A stretch of 64,000 nucleotides of DNA from Piscicola geometra (GCA_943735955.1 CALSEQ010000025.1:1-64000); one strand, 5' to 3'. Numbered from the stretch's first letter, positions 1-16,300 are shown. The notes: generated by a model not told the origin, from the letters alone. Made by a program: numbers and translations.

Positions 1-1493
1 GATGAACACGAGATGAACACGAGATGAACACGAGATGAACACGAGATGAACACGAGATGAACACGAGATGAACACGAGATGAACACGAGATGAACACGAG
101 ATGAACACGAGATGAACACGAGATGAACACGAGATGAACACGAGATGAACACGAGATGAACACGAGATGAACACGAGATGAACACGAGATGAACACGAGA
201 TGAACACGAGATGAACACGAGATGAACACGAGATGAACACGAGATGAACACGAGATGAACACGAGATGAACACGAGATGAACACGAGATGAACACGAGAT
301 GAACACGAGATGAACACGAGATGAACACGAGATGAACACGAGATGAACACGAGATGAACACGAGATGAACACGAGATGAACACGAGATGAACACGAGATG
401 AACACGAGATGAACACGAGATGAACACGAGATGAACACGAGATGAACACGAGATGAACACGAGATGAACACGAGATGAACACGAGATGAACACGAGATGA
501 ACACGAGATGAACACGAGATGAACACGAGATGAACACGAGATGAACACGAGATGAACACGAGATGAACACGAGATGAACACGAGATGAACACGAGATGAA
601 CACGAGATGAACACGAGATGAACACGAGATGAACACGAGATGAACACGAGATGAACACGAGATGAACACGAGATGAACACGAGATGAACACGAGATGAAC
701 ACGAGATGAACACGAGATGAACACGAGATGAACACGAGATGAACACGAGATGAACACGAGATGAACACGAGATGAACACGAGATGAACACGAGATGAACA
801 CGAGATGAACACGAGATGAACACGAGATGAACACGAGATGAACACGAGATGAACACGAGATGAACACGAGATGAACACGAGATGAACACGAGATGAACAC
901 GAGATGAACACGAGATGAACACGAGATGAACACGAGATGAACACGAGATGAACACGAGATGAACACGAGATGAACACGAGATGAACACGAGATGAACACG
1001 AAATGAACACGAGATGAACACGAGATGAACACGAGATGAACACGAGATGAACACGAGATGAACACGAGATGAACACGAGATGAACACGAGATGAACACGA
1101 GATGACACGAGATGAACACGAGATGAACACGAGATGAACACGAGATGAACACGAGATGAACACGAGATGAACACGAAATGAACACGAGATGAACACGAGA
1201 TGAACACGAGATGAACACGAGATGAACACGAGATGAACACGAGATGAACACGAGATGAACACGAGATGAACACGAGATGAACACGAGATGAACACGAGAT
1301 GAACACGAGATGAACACGAGATGAACACGAGATGAACACGAGATGAACACGAGATGAACACGAGATGAACACGAGATGAACACGAGATGAACACGAGATG
1401 AACACGAGATGAACACGAGATGAACACGAGATGAACACGAGATGAACACGAGATGAACACGAGATGAACACGAGATGAACACGAGATGAACAT
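1..1493. repeat. 11-bp satellite array, left segment
   Basis: Head-to-tail copies of ATGAACACGAG, about 136 units, already in phase at base 1, so the array continues to the left of the window. Nearly every unit is identical. Visible exceptions are a G-to-A change near 1001, a one-base deletion near 1105, a G-to-A change near 1177 and a CpG-to-TpG change in the last unit before the A-rich island. Each unit has one CpG and is purine-rich (8 of 11) on the plus strand. No gene is supported here. Confidence 0.98.
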
Positions 1494-2378
1494 GAGAATG
1501 TTAAAAACTTTGAAAAGAATGTTAAAAACTTTAAAAAGAATGTTAAAAACATTAAAAAGAATGTTAAAAACTTTGAAAAGAATGTTAAAAACTTTAAAAA
1601 TAATGTTAAAAACTTTAAAAAGAATGTTAAAAACTTTAAAAAGAATGTTAAAAACTTTGAAAAGAATGTTAAAAACTTTGAAAAGAATGTTAAAAACTTT
1701 AAAAAGAATGTTAAAAACTTTGAAAAGAATGTTAAAAACATTAAAAAGAATGTTGAAAACTTTGAAAAGAATGTTAAAAACTTTAAAAAGAATGTTAAAA
1801 ACTTTAAAAAGAATGTTAAAAACTTTAAAAAGAATGTTAAAAACTTTAAAAAGAATGTTAAAAACTTTAAAAAGAATGTTAAAAACTTTAAAAAGAATGT
1901 TAAAAACTTTAAAAAGAATGTTAAAAACTTTAGAAAGAATGTTAAAACTTTGAAAAGAATGTTAAAAACATTAAAAAGAATGTTGAAAACTTTGAAAAGA
2001 ATGTTAAAAACTTCAAAAAGAATGTTAAAAACTTTAAAAAGAATGTTAAAAACTTTGAAAAGAATGTTAAAAACTTTGAAAAGAATGTTTAAAACTTTGA
2101 AAAGAATGTTAAAAACTTTAAAAAGAATGTTAAAAACTTTGAAAAGAATGTTAAAAACATTAAAAAGAATGTTAAAAACTTTGAAAAGAATGTTAAAAAC
2201 TTTAAAAAGAATGTTAAAAACTTTAAAAAGAATGTTAAAAACTTTAAAAAGACTGTTAAAAACTTTAAAAAGAATGTTAAAAACTTTAAAAAGAATGTTA
2301 AAAACTTTAAAAAGAATGTTAAAAACTTTAAAAAGAATGGTAAAAACTTTGAAAAGAATGTTAAAAACATTAACAATA
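1494..2378. repeat. A-rich minisatellite, 21-bp period
   Basis: About 42 units reading AATGTTAAAAAC followed by TTTAAAAAG or TTTGAAAAG. A recurring variant has ATT for the first TTT (near 1549, 1738, 1969, 2158). One unit near 1940 is 20 bp long, which shifts the frame. Because 21 is a multiple of 3, the block is open as a peptide cycling MLKTLKR, but the composition and the identity of the units show a minisatellite and not a gene. Each unit carries two A5 runs about half a period apart, so the A-tracts recur at about 10.5 bp, the spacing expected of curved DNA. Confidence 0.96.
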
Positions 2379-2434
2379 ATGGAAAATTTCCGGCGAGGGA
2401 AACAGAGAAAGCAGCCGTCTAGGCTATCAACAGA
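2379..2434. other. Short unique joint between two tandem arrays
   Basis: About 56 bp of non-repetitive, more GC-rich sequence containing TTTCCGGCGAGGGAAAC, between the 21-bp A-rich block and the resumed 11-bp array. The last bases (CAACAGAG, then ATGAACACGAG) look like a degenerate satellite unit at the array edge. No coding potential or RNA gene is visible. Confidence 0.8.
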
Positions 2435-3665
2435 GATGAACACGAGATGAACACGAGATGAACACGAGATGAACACGAGATGAACACGAGATGAACACGA
2501 GATGAACACGAGATGAACACGAGATGAACACGAGATGAACACGAGATGAACACGAGATGAACACGAGATGAACACGAGATGAACACGAGATGAACACGAG
2601 ATGAACACGAGATGAACACGAGATGAACACGAGATGAACACGAGATGAACACGAGATGAACACGAGATGAACACGAGATGAACACGAGATGAACACGAGA
2701 TGAACACGAGATGAACACGAGATGAACACGAGATGAACACGAGATGAACACGAGATGAACACGAGATGAACACGAGATGAACACGAGATGAACACGAGAT
2801 GAACACGAGATGAACACGAGATGAACACGAGATGAACACGAGATGAACACGAGATGAACACGAGATGAACACGAGATGAACACGAGATGAACACGAGATG
2901 AACACGAGATGAACACGAGATGAACACGAGATGAACACGAGATGAACACGAGATGAACACGAGATGAACACGAGATGAACACGAGATGAACACGAGATGA
3001 ACACGAGATGAACACGAGATGAACACGAGATGAACACGAGATGAACACGAGATGAACACGAGATGAACACGAGATGAACACGAGATGAACACGAGATGAA
3101 CACGAGATGAACACGAGATGAACACGAGATGAACACGAGATGAACACGAGATGAACACGAGATGAACACGAGATGAACACGAGATGAACACGAGATGAAC
3201 ACGAGATGAACACGAGATGAACACGAGATGAACACGAGATGAACACGAGATGAACACGAGATGAACACGAGATGAACACGAGATGAACACGAGATGAACA
3301 CGAGATGAACACGAGATGAACACGAGATGAACACGAGATGAACACGAGATGAACACGAGATGAACACGAGATGAACACGAGATGAACACGAGATGAACAC
3401 GAGATGAACACGAGATGAACACGAGATGAACACGAGATGAACACGAGATGAACACGAGATGAACACGAGATGAACACGAGATGAACACGAGATGAACACG
3501 AGATGAACACGAGATGAACACGAGATGAACACGAGATGAACACGAGATGAACACGAGATGAACACGAGATGAACACGAGATGAACACGAGATGAACACGA
3601 GATGAACACGAGATGAACACGAGATGAACACGAGATGAACACGAGATGAACACGAGATGAACACG
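2435..3665. repeat. 11-bp satellite array, clean segment
   Basis: About 112 essentially identical copies of ATGAACACGAG with no visible variant until the one-base deletion near 3668. It begins the main array block, which runs uninterrupted to 59448. Confidence 0.97.
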
Positions 3666-6600
3666 AGATGACACGAGATGAACACGAGATGAACACGAGA
3701 TGAACACGAGATGAACACGAGATGAACACGAGATGAACACGAGATGAACACGAGATGAACACGAGATGAACACGAGAAGAAACACGAGATGAACACGAAT
3801 GAACACGAGATGAACACGAGATGAACACGAGATGAACACGAGATGAACACGAGATTGAACACGAGATGAACACGAGACAGAACACGAGATGAACACGAGA
3901 TGAACACGAGATGAACACGAGATGAACACGAGATGAACACGAGATGAACACGAGATGAACACGAGATGAACACGAGATGAACACGAGATGAACACGAGAT
4001 GAACACGAGATGAACATGAGATGAACACGAGATGAACACGAGATGAACATGAGATGAACATGAGATGAACACGAGATGAACACGAGATGAACACGAGATG
4101 AACAACAGACACGAGATGAACACGAGATGAACACGAGATGAACACGAGATGAACACGAGATGAACACGAGATGAACACGAGATGAACACGAGATGAACAC
4201 GAGATGAACACGAGATGAACACGAGATGAACACGAGATGAACACGAGATGAACACGAGATGAACACGAGATGAACACGAGATGAACACGAGATGAACACG
4301 AGATGAACACGAGATGAACACGAGATGAACACGAGATGAACACGAGATGAACACGAGATGAACACGAGATGAACACGAGATGAACACGAGATGAACACGA
4401 GATGAACACGAGATGAACACGAGATGAACACGAGATGAACACAAATGAAACAGGAGATGAACACGAGATGAACACGAGATGAACACAAATGAACAGGAGA
4501 TGAACACGAGATGACACGAGATGAACACGAGATGAACACGAGATGAACACGAGATGAACACGAGATGAACACGAGATGAACACGAGATGAACACGAGATG
4601 AACACGAGATGAACACGAGATGAACACGAGATGAACACGAAATGAACACGAGAGGAACACGAGATGAACACGAGAGGAACACGTGATGAACACGAGATGA
4701 ACACGAGATGAACACGAGATGAACACGAGATGAACACGAGATGAACACGAGATGAACACGAGATGAACACGAGATGAACACGAGATGAACACGAGATGAA
4801 CACGAGATGAACACGAGATGAACACGAGATGAACACGAGATGAACACGAGATGAACACGAGATGAACACGAGATGAACACGAGATGAACAACGAGATGAA
4901 CACGAGATGAACACGAGATGAACATGAGATGAACACGAGATGAACACGAGATGAACACGAGATGAACACGAGATGAACACGAGATGAACACGAGATGAAC
5001 ACGAGATGAACACGAGATGAACACGAGATGAACACGAGATGAACACGAGATGAACACGAGATGAACACGAGATGAACACGAGATGAACATGAGATGAACA
5101 CGAGATGAACACGAGATGAACACGAGATGAACACGAGATGAACACGAGATGAACACGAGATGAACAAGAGATGAACACGAGTATGAACACGAGATGAACA
5201 CGAGATGAACACGAGATGAACACGAGATGAACACGAGATGAACAAGAGATGAACACGAGATGAACACGAGATGAACACGAGATGAACACGAGATGAACAC
5301 GAGATGAACACGAGATGAACACGAGATGAACACGAGATGAACACGAGATGAACACGAGATGAACACGAGATGAACACGAGATGAACACGAGATGAACACG
5401 AGATGAACACGAGATGAACACGAGATGAACATGAGATGAACATGAGATAAACACGAGATGAACACGAGATGAACACGAGATGAACACGAGATGAACACGA
5501 GATGAACACGAGATGAACACGAGATGAACACGAGATGAACACGAGATGAACACGAGATGAACATGAGATGAACACGAGATGAACACGAGATGAACACGAG
5601 ATGAACACGAGATGAACACGAGATGAACACGAGATGAACACGAGATGAACACGAGATGAACACGAGATGAACACGAGATGAACACGAGATGAACACGAGA
5701 TGAACACGAGATGAACACAGATGAACACGAGATGAACACGAGATGAACACGAGATGAACACGAGATGAACACGAGATGAACACGAGATGAACACGAGATG
5801 AACACGAGAGGAATATGAGATGAACACGAGATGAACACGAGATGAACACGAGATGAACACGAGATGAACACGAGATGAACACGAGATGAACACGAGATGA
5901 ACACGAGATGAACACGAGATGAACACGAGATGAACACGAGATGAACACGAGATGAACACAGATGAACACGAGATGAACACGAGATGAACACGAGATGATC
6001 ACGAGATGAACACGAGATGAACACGAGATGAACACGAGATGAACACGAGATGAATATGAGATGAACACGAGATGAACACGAGATGAACACGAGATGAACA
6101 CGAGATGAACACGAGATGAACACGAGATGAACACGAGATGAACACGAAATGAACACGAGATGAACACAGATGAACACGAGATGAACACGAGATGAACACG
6201 AGATGAACACGAGATGAATATGAGATGAACACGAGATGAACACGAGATGAACACGAGATGAACACGAGATGAACACGAGATGAACACGAGATGAACACGA
6301 GATGAACACGAGATGAACATGAGATGAACATGAGATGAACACGAGATGAACACGAGATGAACACGAGATGAACACGAGATGAACACGAGATGAACACGAG
6401 ACATGAACACGAGATGAACACGAGATGAACACGAGATACACGAGACGAGATGAACACGAGATGAACACGAGATGAACACGAGATGAACACGAGATGAACA
6501 CGAGATGAACACGAGATGAACAAGAGATGAACACGAGATGAACACGAGATGAACACGAGATGAACACGAGATGAACACGAGATGAACACGAGGATGAACA

Positions 6601-9600
6601 CGAGATGAACACGAGATGAACACGAGATGAACACGAGATGAACACGAGATGAACACGAGATGAACACGAGATGAACACGAGATGAACACGAGATGAACAC
6701 GAGATGAACACGAGATGAACACGAGATGAACACGAGATGAACACGAGATGAACACGAGATGAACACGAGATGAACACGAGATGAACACGAGATGAACACG
6801 AGATGAACACGAGATGAACACGAGATGAACACGAGATGAACACGAGATGAACACGAGATGAACACGAGATGAACACGAAATGAACACGAGATGAACACAG
6901 ATGAACACGAGATGAACACGAGATGAACACGAGATGAACACGAGATGAATATGAGATGAACACGAGATGAACACGAGATGAACACGAGATGAACACGAGA
7001 TGAACATGAGATGAACATGAGATGAACACGAGATGAACACGAGATGAACACGAGATGAACACGAGATGAACACGAGATGAACACGAGATGAACACGAGAT
7101 GAACACGAGGTGAACACGAGATGAACACGAGATGAACACGAGATGAACACGAGATGAACACGAGATGAACACGAGATGAACACGAGATGAACATGAGATG
7201 AACACGATGAACACGAGATGAACATGAGATGAACACGAGGATGAACACGATGAGATGAACACGAGATGAACACGAGATGAACACGAGATGAACACGAGAT
7301 GAACACGAGATGAACACGAGACGAACGAGATGAACACGAGATGAACACGAGATGAACACGAGATGAACACGAGATGAACACGAGATGAACACGAGATGAA
7401 CACGAGATGAACACGAGATGAACACGAGATGAACCACGAGATGAACACGAGATGACACGAGATGAACACGAGATGAACACGAGATGAACACGAGATGAAC
7501 ACGAGATGAACACGAGATGACACGAGATGAACACGAGATGAACACGAGATGAACACGAGATGAACACGAGATGAACACGAGATGAACACGAGATGAACAC
7601 GAGATGAACACGAGATGAACACGAGATGAACACGAGATGAACACGAGATGAACACGAGATGAACACGAGATGAACACGAGATGAACACGAGATGAACACG
7701 AAGATTGAACACGAGATGAACACGAGATGAACACGAGATGAACACGAGATGAACACGAGATGAACACGAGATGAACACGAGATGAACACGAGATGAACAC
7801 GAGATGAACACGAGATGAACACGAGATGAACACGAGATGAACACGAGATGAACACGAGATGAACACGAGATGATCACGAGATGAACACGAGATGAACACG
7901 AGATGAACACGAGATGAACACGAGATGAACACGAGATGAACACGAGATGAACACGAGATGAACAAGAGATGAACATGAGATGAACACGAGAATGAACACG
8001 AGATGAACACGAGATGAACACGAGATGAACACGAGATGAACACGAGATGAACACGAGATGAACACGAGATGAACACGAGATGAACACGAGATGAACACGA
8101 GATGAACACGAGATGAACACGAGATGAACACGAGATGAACACGAGATGAACACGAGATGAACACGAGATGAACACGAGATGAACACGAGGATGAACACAG
8201 ATGAACACGAGATGAACACGAGATGAACACGAGATGAACCGAGATGAACACGAGATGAACACGAGATGAACACGAGATGAACACGAGATGAACACGAGAT
8301 GAACACGAGATGAACACGAGATGAACACGAGATGAAACACGAGATGAACACGAGATGAACACGAGATGAACACGAGATGAACACGAGATGAACACGAGAT
8401 GAACACGAGATGAACACGAGATGAACACGAGATGAACACGAGATGAACACGAGATGAACACGAGATGAACACGAGATGAACACGAGATGAACACGAGATG
8501 AACACGAGATGAACACGAGATGAACACGAGATGAACACGAGATATGAACACGAGATGAACACGAGATGAACACGAGATGAACACGAGATGAACACGAGAT
8601 GAACACGAGATGACCGATGACACGAGATGAACACGAGATGAACACGAGATGAACACGAGATGAACACGAGATCGAACACGAGATGAACACGAGATGAACA
8701 CGAGATGAACACGAGATGAACACGAGATGAACACGAGATGAACACGAGATGAACACGAGATGAACACGAGATGAACACGAGATGAACACGAGATGAACAC
8801 GAGATGAACACGAGATGAACACGAGATGACACCGAGATGAACACGAGATGAACACGAGATGAACACGAGATGAACACGAGATGAACACGAGATGAACACG
8901 AGATAACACGAGATGAACACGAGATGAACACGAGATGAACACGAGATGAACACGAGATGAACACGAGATGAACACGAGATGAAACACGAGATGAACACGA
9001 GATGAACACGAGATGAACACGAGATGAACACGAGATGAACACGAGATGAACACGAGATGAACACGAGATGAACACGAGATGAACACGAGATGAACACGAG
9101 ATGAACACGAGATGAACACGAGATGAACACGAGATGAACACGAGATGAACACGAGATGAACACGAGATGAACACGAGATGAACACGAGATGAACACGAGA
9201 TGAACACGAGATGAACACGAGATGAACACGAGATGAACACGAGATGAACACGAGATGAACACGAGATGAACACGAGATGAACACGAGATGAACACGAGAT
9301 GAACACGAGATGAACACGAGATGAACACGAGATGAACACGAGATGAACACGAGATGAACACGAGATGAACACGAGATGAACACGAGATGAACACGAGATG
9401 AACACGAGATGAACACGAGATGAACACGAGATGAACACGAGATGAACACGAGATGAACACGAGATGAACACGAGATGAACACGAGATGAACACGAGATGA
9501 ACACGAGATGAACACGAGATGAAACACGAGATGAACACGAGATGAACACGAGATGAACACGAGATGAACACGAGATGAACACGAGATGAACACGAGATGA

Positions 9601-10343
9601 ACACGAGATGAACACGAGATGAACACGAGATGAACACGAGATGAACACGAGATGAACACGAGATGAACACGAGATGAACACGAGATGAACACGAGATGAA
9701 CACATACGAGATGCACAGACACGAGATGAACACGAGATGAACACGAGATGAACACGAGATGAACACGAGATGAACACGAGATGAACACGAGATGAACACG
9801 AGATGAACACGAGATGAACACGAGATGAACACGAGATGAACACGAGATGAACACGAGATGAACACGAGATGAACACGAGATGAACACGAGATGAACACGA
9901 GATGAACACGAGATAGATCACGAGATGAAACACGAGATGAACACGAGATGAACACGAGATGACACGAACACGAGATGAACACGAGATGAACACGAGATGA
10001 CACGAGATGAACACGAGATGAACACGAGATGAACACGAGATGAACACGAGATGAACACGAGATGAACACGAGATGAACACGAGATGAACACGAGATGAAC
10101 ACGAGATGAACACGAGATGAACACGAGATGAACACGAGATGAACACGAGATGAACACGAGATGACGATGAACACGAGATGAACACGAGATGAACACGAGA
10201 TGAACACGAGATGAACACGAGATGAACACGAGATGAACACGAGATGAACACGAGATGAACACGAGATGAACACGAGATGAACACGAGATGAACACGAGAT
10301 GAACACGAGATGAACACGAGATGAACACGAGATGAACACGAGA
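3666..10343. repeat. 11-bp satellite array, indel-rich segment
   Basis: The same 11-bp unit, but broken by scattered single-base or few-base insertions and deletions, for example near 3772, 3796, 3856, 4100, 4441, 7200, 8610, 8674, 8829, 9703-9720, 9914-9970 and 10165. Variant units also seen downstream (CpG to TpG, AATATGAG, a 10-bp unit ending CACAG) are mixed in between about 4000 and 7300. The irregular indels differ from the clean, phase-regular variants after 10.8 kb. They could be real decay or low consensus quality. Confidence 0.93.
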
Positions 10344-13300
10344 CATGAACACGAGATGAACACGAGATGAACACGAGATGAACACGAGATGAACACGAGA
10401 TGAACACGAGATGAACACGAGATGAACACGAGATGAACACGAGATGAACACGAGATGAACACGAGATGAACACGAGATGAACACGAGATGAACACGAGAT
10501 GAACACGAGATGAACACGAGATGAACACGAGATGAACACGAGATGAACACGAGATGAACACGAGATGAACACGAGATGAACACGAGATGAACACGAGATG
10601 AACACGAGATGAACACGAGATGAACACGAGATGAACACGAGATGAACACGAGATGAACACGAGATGAACACGAGATGAACACGAGATGAACACGAGATGA
10701 ACACGAGATGAACACGAGATGAACACGAGATGAACACGAGATGAACACGAGATGAACACGAGATGAACACGAGATGAACACGAGATGAACACGAGATGAA
10801 CACGAGATGAACATGAGATGAACATGAGATGAACACGAGATGAACACGAGATGAATATGAGATGAACACGAGATGAACACGAGATGAACACGAGATGAAC
10901 ACGAGATGAACACGAGATGAACACGAGATGAACACAGATGAACACGAGATGAACACGAGATGAACACGAGATGAACACGAGATGAACACGAGATGAACAC
11001 GAGATGAACACGAGATGAACACGAGATGAACACGAGATGAACACGAGATGAACACGAGATGAACACGAGATGAACATGAGATGAACACGAGATGAACATG
11101 AGATTACACGAGATGAACACGAGATGAACACGAGATGAACACGAGATGAACACGAGATGAACACGAGATGAACACGAGATGAACACAAATGAACAGGAGA
11201 TGAACACGAGATGAACACGAGATGAACACGAGATGAACACGAGATGAACACGAGATGAACACGAGATGAACACGAGATGAACACGAGATGAACACGAGAT
11301 GAACACGAGATGAACACGAGATGAACATGAGATGAACATGAGATGAACACGAGATGAACACGAAATGAACACGAGATAAACACGAGATGAACACGAGATG
11401 AACACGAGATGAACACGAGATGAACACGAGATGAACACGAGATGAACACGAGATGAACACGAGATGAACACGAGATGAACACGAGATGAACACGAGATGA
11501 ACACGAGATGAACACGAGATGAACATGAGATGAACACGAGATGAACACGAGATGAACACGAGATGAACACGAGATGAACACGAGATGAACACGAGATGAA
11601 CATGAGATGAACACGAGATGAACACGAGATGAACACGAGATGAACACGAGATGAACACGAGATGAACACGAGATGAACACGAGATGAACACGAGATGAAC
11701 ACGAGATGAACACGAGATGAACACGAGATGAACACGAGATGAACACGAGATGAACATGAGATGAACACGAGATGAACACGAGATGAACACGAAATGAACA
11801 CGAGATGAACACGAGATGAACACGAGATGAACACGAGATGAACACGAGATGAACACGAGATGAACACGAGATGAACACGAGATGAACACGAGATGAACAC
11901 GAGATGAACATGAGATGAACACGAGATGAACACGAGATGAACACGAGATGAACACGAGATGAACACGAGATGAACACGAGATGAACACAGATGAACACGA
12001 GATGAACACGAGATGAACACGAGATGAACACGAGATGAACACGAGATGAACACGAGATGAACACGAGATGAACACGAGATGAACACGAGATGAACACGAG
12101 ATGAACACGAGATGAACACGAGATGAACACGAGATGAACACGAGATGAACACGAGATGAACACGAGATGAACACGAGATGAACACGAGATGAACACGAGA
12201 TGAACACGAGATGAACACGAGATGAACACGAGATGAACACGAGATGAACACGAGATGAACACGAGATGAACACGAGATGAACACGAGATGAACACGAGAT
12301 GAACACGAGATGAACACGAGATGAACACGAGATGAACACGAGATGAACACGAGATGAACACGAGATGAACATGAGATGAACACGAGATGAACACGAGATG
12401 AACACGAGATGAACACGAGATGAACACGAGATGAACACGAGATGAACACGAGATGAACACGAGATGAACACGAGATGAACACGAGATGAACACGAAATGA
12501 ACACGAGATAAACACGAGATGAACACGAGATAACACGAGATGAACACGAGATGAACACGAGATGAACACGAGATGAACACGAGATGAACACGAGATGAAC
12601 ACGAGATGAACACGAGATGAACACGAGATGAACACAGATGAACACGAGATGAACACGAGATGAACACGAGATGAACACGAGATGAATATGAGATGAACAC
12701 GAGATGAACACGAGATGAACACGAGATGAACACGAGATGAACACGAGATGAACACGAGATGAACACGAGATGAACATGAGATGAACACGAGATGAACACG
12801 AGATGAACACGAGATGAACACGAGATGAACACGAGATGAACACGAGATGAACACGAGATGAACACGAGATGAACACGAGATGAACACGAGATGAACACGA
12901 GATGAACACGAGATGAACACGAGATGAACACGAGATGAACACGAGATGAACACGAGATGAACACGAGATGAACACGAGATGAACACGAGATGAACACGAG
13001 ATGAACACGAGATGAACACGAGATGAACACGAGATGAACACGAGATGAACACGAGATGAACACGAGATGAACACGAGATGAACACGAGATGAACACGAGA
13101 TGAACACGAGATGAACACGAGATGAACACGAGATGAACACGAGATGAACACGAGATGAACACGAGATGAACACGAGATGAACACGAGATGAACACGAGAT
13201 GAACACGAGATGAACACGAGATGAACACGAGATGAACACGAGATGAACACGAGATGAACACGAGATGAACACGAGATGAACACGAGATGAACACGAGATG

Positions 13301-16300
13301 AACACGAGATGAACACGAGATGAACACGAGATGAACACGAGATGAACACGAGATGAACACGAGATGAACACGAGATGAACACGAGATGAACACGAGATGA
13401 ACACGAGATGAACACGAGATGAACACGAGATGAACACGAGATGAACACGAGATGAACACGAGATGAACACGAGATGAACACGAGATGAACACGAGATGAA
13501 CACGAGATGAACACGAGATGAACACGAGATGAACACGAGATGAACACGAGATGAACACGAGATGAACACGAGATGAACACAGATGAACACGAGATGAACA
13601 CGAGATGAACACGAGATGAACACGAGATGAACACGAGATGAACACGAGATGAACACGAGATGAACACGAGATGAACACGAGATGAACACGAGATGAACAC
13701 GAGATGAACACGAGATGAACATGAGATGAACACGAGATGAACATGAGATTACACGAGATGAACACGAGATGAACACGAGATGAACACGAGATGAACACGA
13801 GATGAACACGAGATGAACACAAATGAACAGGAGAGGAACACGAGATGAACACGAGATGAACACGAGATGAACACGAGATGAACACGAGATGAACACGAGA
13901 TGAACACGAGATGAACACGAGATGAACACGAGATGAACACGAGATGAACATGAGATGAACATGAGATGAACACGAGATGAACACGAAATGAACACGAGAT
14001 AAACACGAGATGAACACGAGATGAACACGAGATGAACACGAGATGAACACGAGATGAACACGAGATGAACACGAGATGAACACGAGATGAACACGAGATG
14101 AACACGAGATGAACACGAGATGAACACGAGATGAACACGAGATGAACACGAGATGAACACGAGATGAACACGAGATGAACACGAGATGAACACGAGATGA
14201 ACACGAGATGAACATGAGATGAACACGAGATGAACACGAGATGAACACGAGATGAACACGAGATGAACACGAGATGAACACGAGATGAACACGAGATGAA
14301 CACGAGATGAACACGAGATGAACACGAGATGAACACGAGATGAACACGAGATGAACACGAGATGAACATGAGATGAACACGAGATGAACACGAGATGAAC
14401 ACGAGATGAACACGAGATGAACACGAGATGAACACGAGATTAACACGAGATGAACACGAGATGAACACGAGATGAACACGAGATGAACACGAGATGAACA
14501 CGAGATGAACACGAGATGAACACGAGATGAACAAAAGATGAACACGAGATGAACACGAGATGAACACGAGATGAACACGAGATGAACACGAGATGAACAC
14601 GAGATGAACACGAGATGAACACGAGATGAACACGAGATGAACACGAGATGAACACGAGATGAACACGAGATGAACACGAGATGAACACGAGATGAACACG
14701 AGATGAACACGAGATGAACACGAGATGAACACGAGATGAACACGAGATGAACACGAGATGAACACGAGATGAACACGAGATGAACACGAGATGAACACGA
14801 GATGAACACGAGATGAACACGAGATGAACACGAGATGAACACGAGATGAACACGAGATGAACACGAGATGAACACGAGATGAACACGAGATGAACACGAG
14901 ATGAACACGAGATGAACACAGATGAACACGAGATGAACACGAGATGAACACGAGATGAACACGAGATGAACACGAGATAAACACGAGATGAACACGAGAT
15001 GAACACGAGATGAATATGAGATGAACACGAGATGAACACGAGATGAACACGAGATGAACACGAGATGAACACGAGATGAACACGAGATGAACACGAAATG
15101 AACACGAGATGAACACAGATGAACACGAGATGAACACGAGATGAACACGAGATGAATATGAGATGAACACGAGATGAACACGAGATGAACACGAGATGAA
15201 CACGAGATGAACACGAGATGAACACGAGATGAACACGAGATGAACACGAGATGAACATGAGATGAACATGAGATGAACACGAGATGAACACGAGATGAAC
15301 ACGAGATGAAGACGAGATGAACACGAGATGAACACGAGATGAACACGAGATGAACACGAGATGAACACGAGATGAACACGAGATGAACACGAGATGAACA
15401 CGAGATGAACACGAGATGAACACGAGATGAACATGAGATGAACATGAGATGAACACGAGATGAACACGAGATGAACACGAGATGAAGACGAGATGAACAC
15501 GAGATGAACACGAGATGAACACGAGATGAACACGAGATGAACACGAGATGAACACGAGATGAACACGAGATGAACACGAGATGAACACGAGATGAACACG
15601 AGATGAACACGAGATGAACACGAGATGAACATGAGATGAACATGAGATGAACACGAGATGAACACGAGATGAACACGAGATGAACACGAGATGAACACGA
15701 GATGAACACGAGATGAACACGAGATGAACACGAGATGAACACGAGATGAACACGAGATGAACACGAGATGAACACGAGATGAACACGAGATGAACACGAG
15801 ATGAACACGAGATGAACACGAGATGAACACGAGATGAACACGAGATGAACACGAGATGAACACGAGATGAACACAGATGAACACGAGATGAACACGAGAT
15901 GAACACGAGATGAACACGAGATGAACACGAGATAAACACGAGATGAACACGAGATGAACACGAGATGAATATGAGATGAACACGAGATGAACACGAGATG
16001 AACACGAGATGAACACGAGATGAACACGAGATGAACACGAGATGAACACGAAATGAACACGAGATGAATACAGATGAACACGAGATCAACACGAGATGAA
16101 CACGAGATGAACACGAGATGAATATGAGATGAACACGAGATGAACACGAGATGAACACGAGATGAACACGAGATGAACACGAGATGAACACGAGATGAAC
16201 ACGAGATGAACACGAGATGAACACGAGATGAACACGAGATGAACACGAGATGAACACGAGATGAACACGAGATGAACACGAGATGAACACGAGATGAACA

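Noticed and set aside
1486..2450. Lysine-rich peptide repeats (MLKTLKR) on the plus strand, and a phenylalanine-rich frame on the minus strand
   Set aside because: Product of a 21-bp AT-rich minisatellite whose period is a multiple of 3. No unique protein segment or plausible gene context.
2419..11088. Long minus-strand open frames across 2.4-27.6 kb and 62.7-64.0 kb
   Set aside because: Same satellite artefact, interrupted only where unit variants create stops.
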